Origin: Nilaparvata lugens
Taxonomy: Eukaryota > Arthropoda > Insecta > Hemiptera > Delphacidae
Length of the DNA stretch: 64,000 nucleotides
Direction: 5' to 3'
Assembly (NCBI RefSeq): GCF_014356525.2
Contig: NC_052516.1
Span: forward strand, 26,180,070 to 26,244,069
The notes beneath the pieces were generated by a model, which saw only the letters and a program-made list of their open reading frames with translations, ran no database searches and was not told the DNA's origin. The position numbers and the translations under genes were made by a program. Positions 52,741 through 64,000 of this stretch are shown here, in pieces (position 1 is the first letter of the stretch; every line of letters begins with the position of its first letter).

Positions 52741-53602
52741 CATTTTTGAGAAAATCGTGTAAAACATGGTTTTTTAGTGATTATTCGCCATTTTTCTCAA
52801 TAACATTACGGAGCTCCTGGAATTTTCCCAGAAATGAGACTTATGTCAGTTGATAGGGCTTATAAATAGCTATCCATGGTATAAACTTGAAGAAAATCGT
52901 TAGAGCCGTTTCCGAGAAAACCGTGAAAAACATGGATTTTAGTGATTATCCGCCATTTTTCTCAATAATATTACGGAGCTCCTGAAATTTTCCCAGAAAT
53001 GAGACTCATGTCAGTTGATAGGGCTTATGAATAGCTATCCATGGTATAAATTTGAAGAAAATCGTTAGAGCCGTTTTCGAGAAAACCGTGAAAAACATGG
53101 TTTTTTAGTGATTATTCGCCATTTTTCCTAATAACATTACCGAGCTCCTGGAATTTTCCCAGGAATGAGACTCATGTCAGTTGATAGGGTTTATAAATAG
53201 CTATCCATGGTATAGATTTGAAGAAAATCGTTAGAGCCGTTTTCGAGAAAACCGTAAAAAACATGGTTTTTTAGTGATTATCCGCCATTTTTTCCGCCAT
53301 CTTGAATTGAATTTTATTGAATTTCTTATTGTCGGATCCTCATGGTATAAGGACCTTAAGTTTAAAATTTCAAGTCAATCGGTTAATTAGGAATGGAGTT
53401 ATCGTGTTCACAGACATACACACATACACACACACACACATACACACACACACACATACACACACACAGACCAACACCCAAAAATCATGTTCTAGGACTC
53501 AGGGGTCCTTGAAACGTATGGAAAACTTGAAATTAGGGTACCTTAATTTTTTTTGGAAGGCAATACTTTCCTTACCTATGGTAATAGGGCAAGGAAAGTA
53601 AT
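52741..53602 (+). mobile_element. Interspersed repeat family B, copy 4, with 166-bp tandem units
   Basis: It ends GGGCAAGGAAAGTAA like the other copies and has a (CA)n tract at about 53400-53468. A phrase ACATGG...TTAGTGATTAT recurs at 52764, 52930, 53095 and 53261, spacing 165-166 bp: three full units and part of a fourth. Copies at 30443 and 47840 have one unit. Confidence 0.8.
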
Positions 53603-53609
53603 AACCTCA

Positions 53610-64000
<10,391 letters not shown>

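Overview
The window is AT-rich, repeat-dense nuclear DNA from an animal, almost certainly an insect. Both host genes are split by GT-AG introns, and one is a GH13 maltase-type alpha-glucosidase of the kind insects carry in many copies. Several repeat families look like ones I remember from planthopper (hemipteran) assemblies, but that species guess is memory-based and weak.

Two host genes diverge from an ~18 kb intergenic stretch. On the minus strand (37914 down to 1797) is a complete exostosin-like 3 gene (EXTL3; fly 'brother of tout-velu'). I could place all 15 coding exons with matching splice phases, giving a 908-residue type II membrane glycosyltransferase that starts heparan sulfate chains. 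On the plus strand, from 55963 and running off the right edge, are the first three coding exons of a secreted alpha-glucosidase.

Most remaining DNA is mobile. EXTL3 intron 9 carries a nearly full-length LINE (about 21534 down to 14683, same strand as the host gene). Its order is: zinc-knuckle ORF1; an ORF ending in a complete viral-type superfamily 1 helicase (all motifs intact, closest in style to tobamovirus-like replicases); and an APE-endonuclease/reverse transcriptase ORF. The helicase stop and the endonuclease start overlap by 8 nt (ATGAGTAA), so the helicase is built into the element rather than being a chance viral insertion. This copy has frameshifts in several ORFs, two of them exactly at A9 and A10 runs. 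It is the most interesting item in the window.

Other layers: a hAT-like element with an 8-bp target duplication nested in a larger inverted-repeat element (5.5-10.3 kb); a deleted Tc1/mariner element with long inverted repeats and TA ends (34.7-35.4 kb); a Harbinger-like remnant with a MADF-type fragment (31.8-32.5 kb); a tRNA-derived SINE (13.1 kb); many foldback MITEs; LINE 3' fragments; microsatellites; and a nearly identical 1.9 kb tandem duplication (48.6-52.4 kb). Two local duplications touch host exons: a 185-bp tandem copy of the start of EXTL3 exon 4, and a series of decayed copies of the start of alpha-glucosidase exon 3 in the intron before it.
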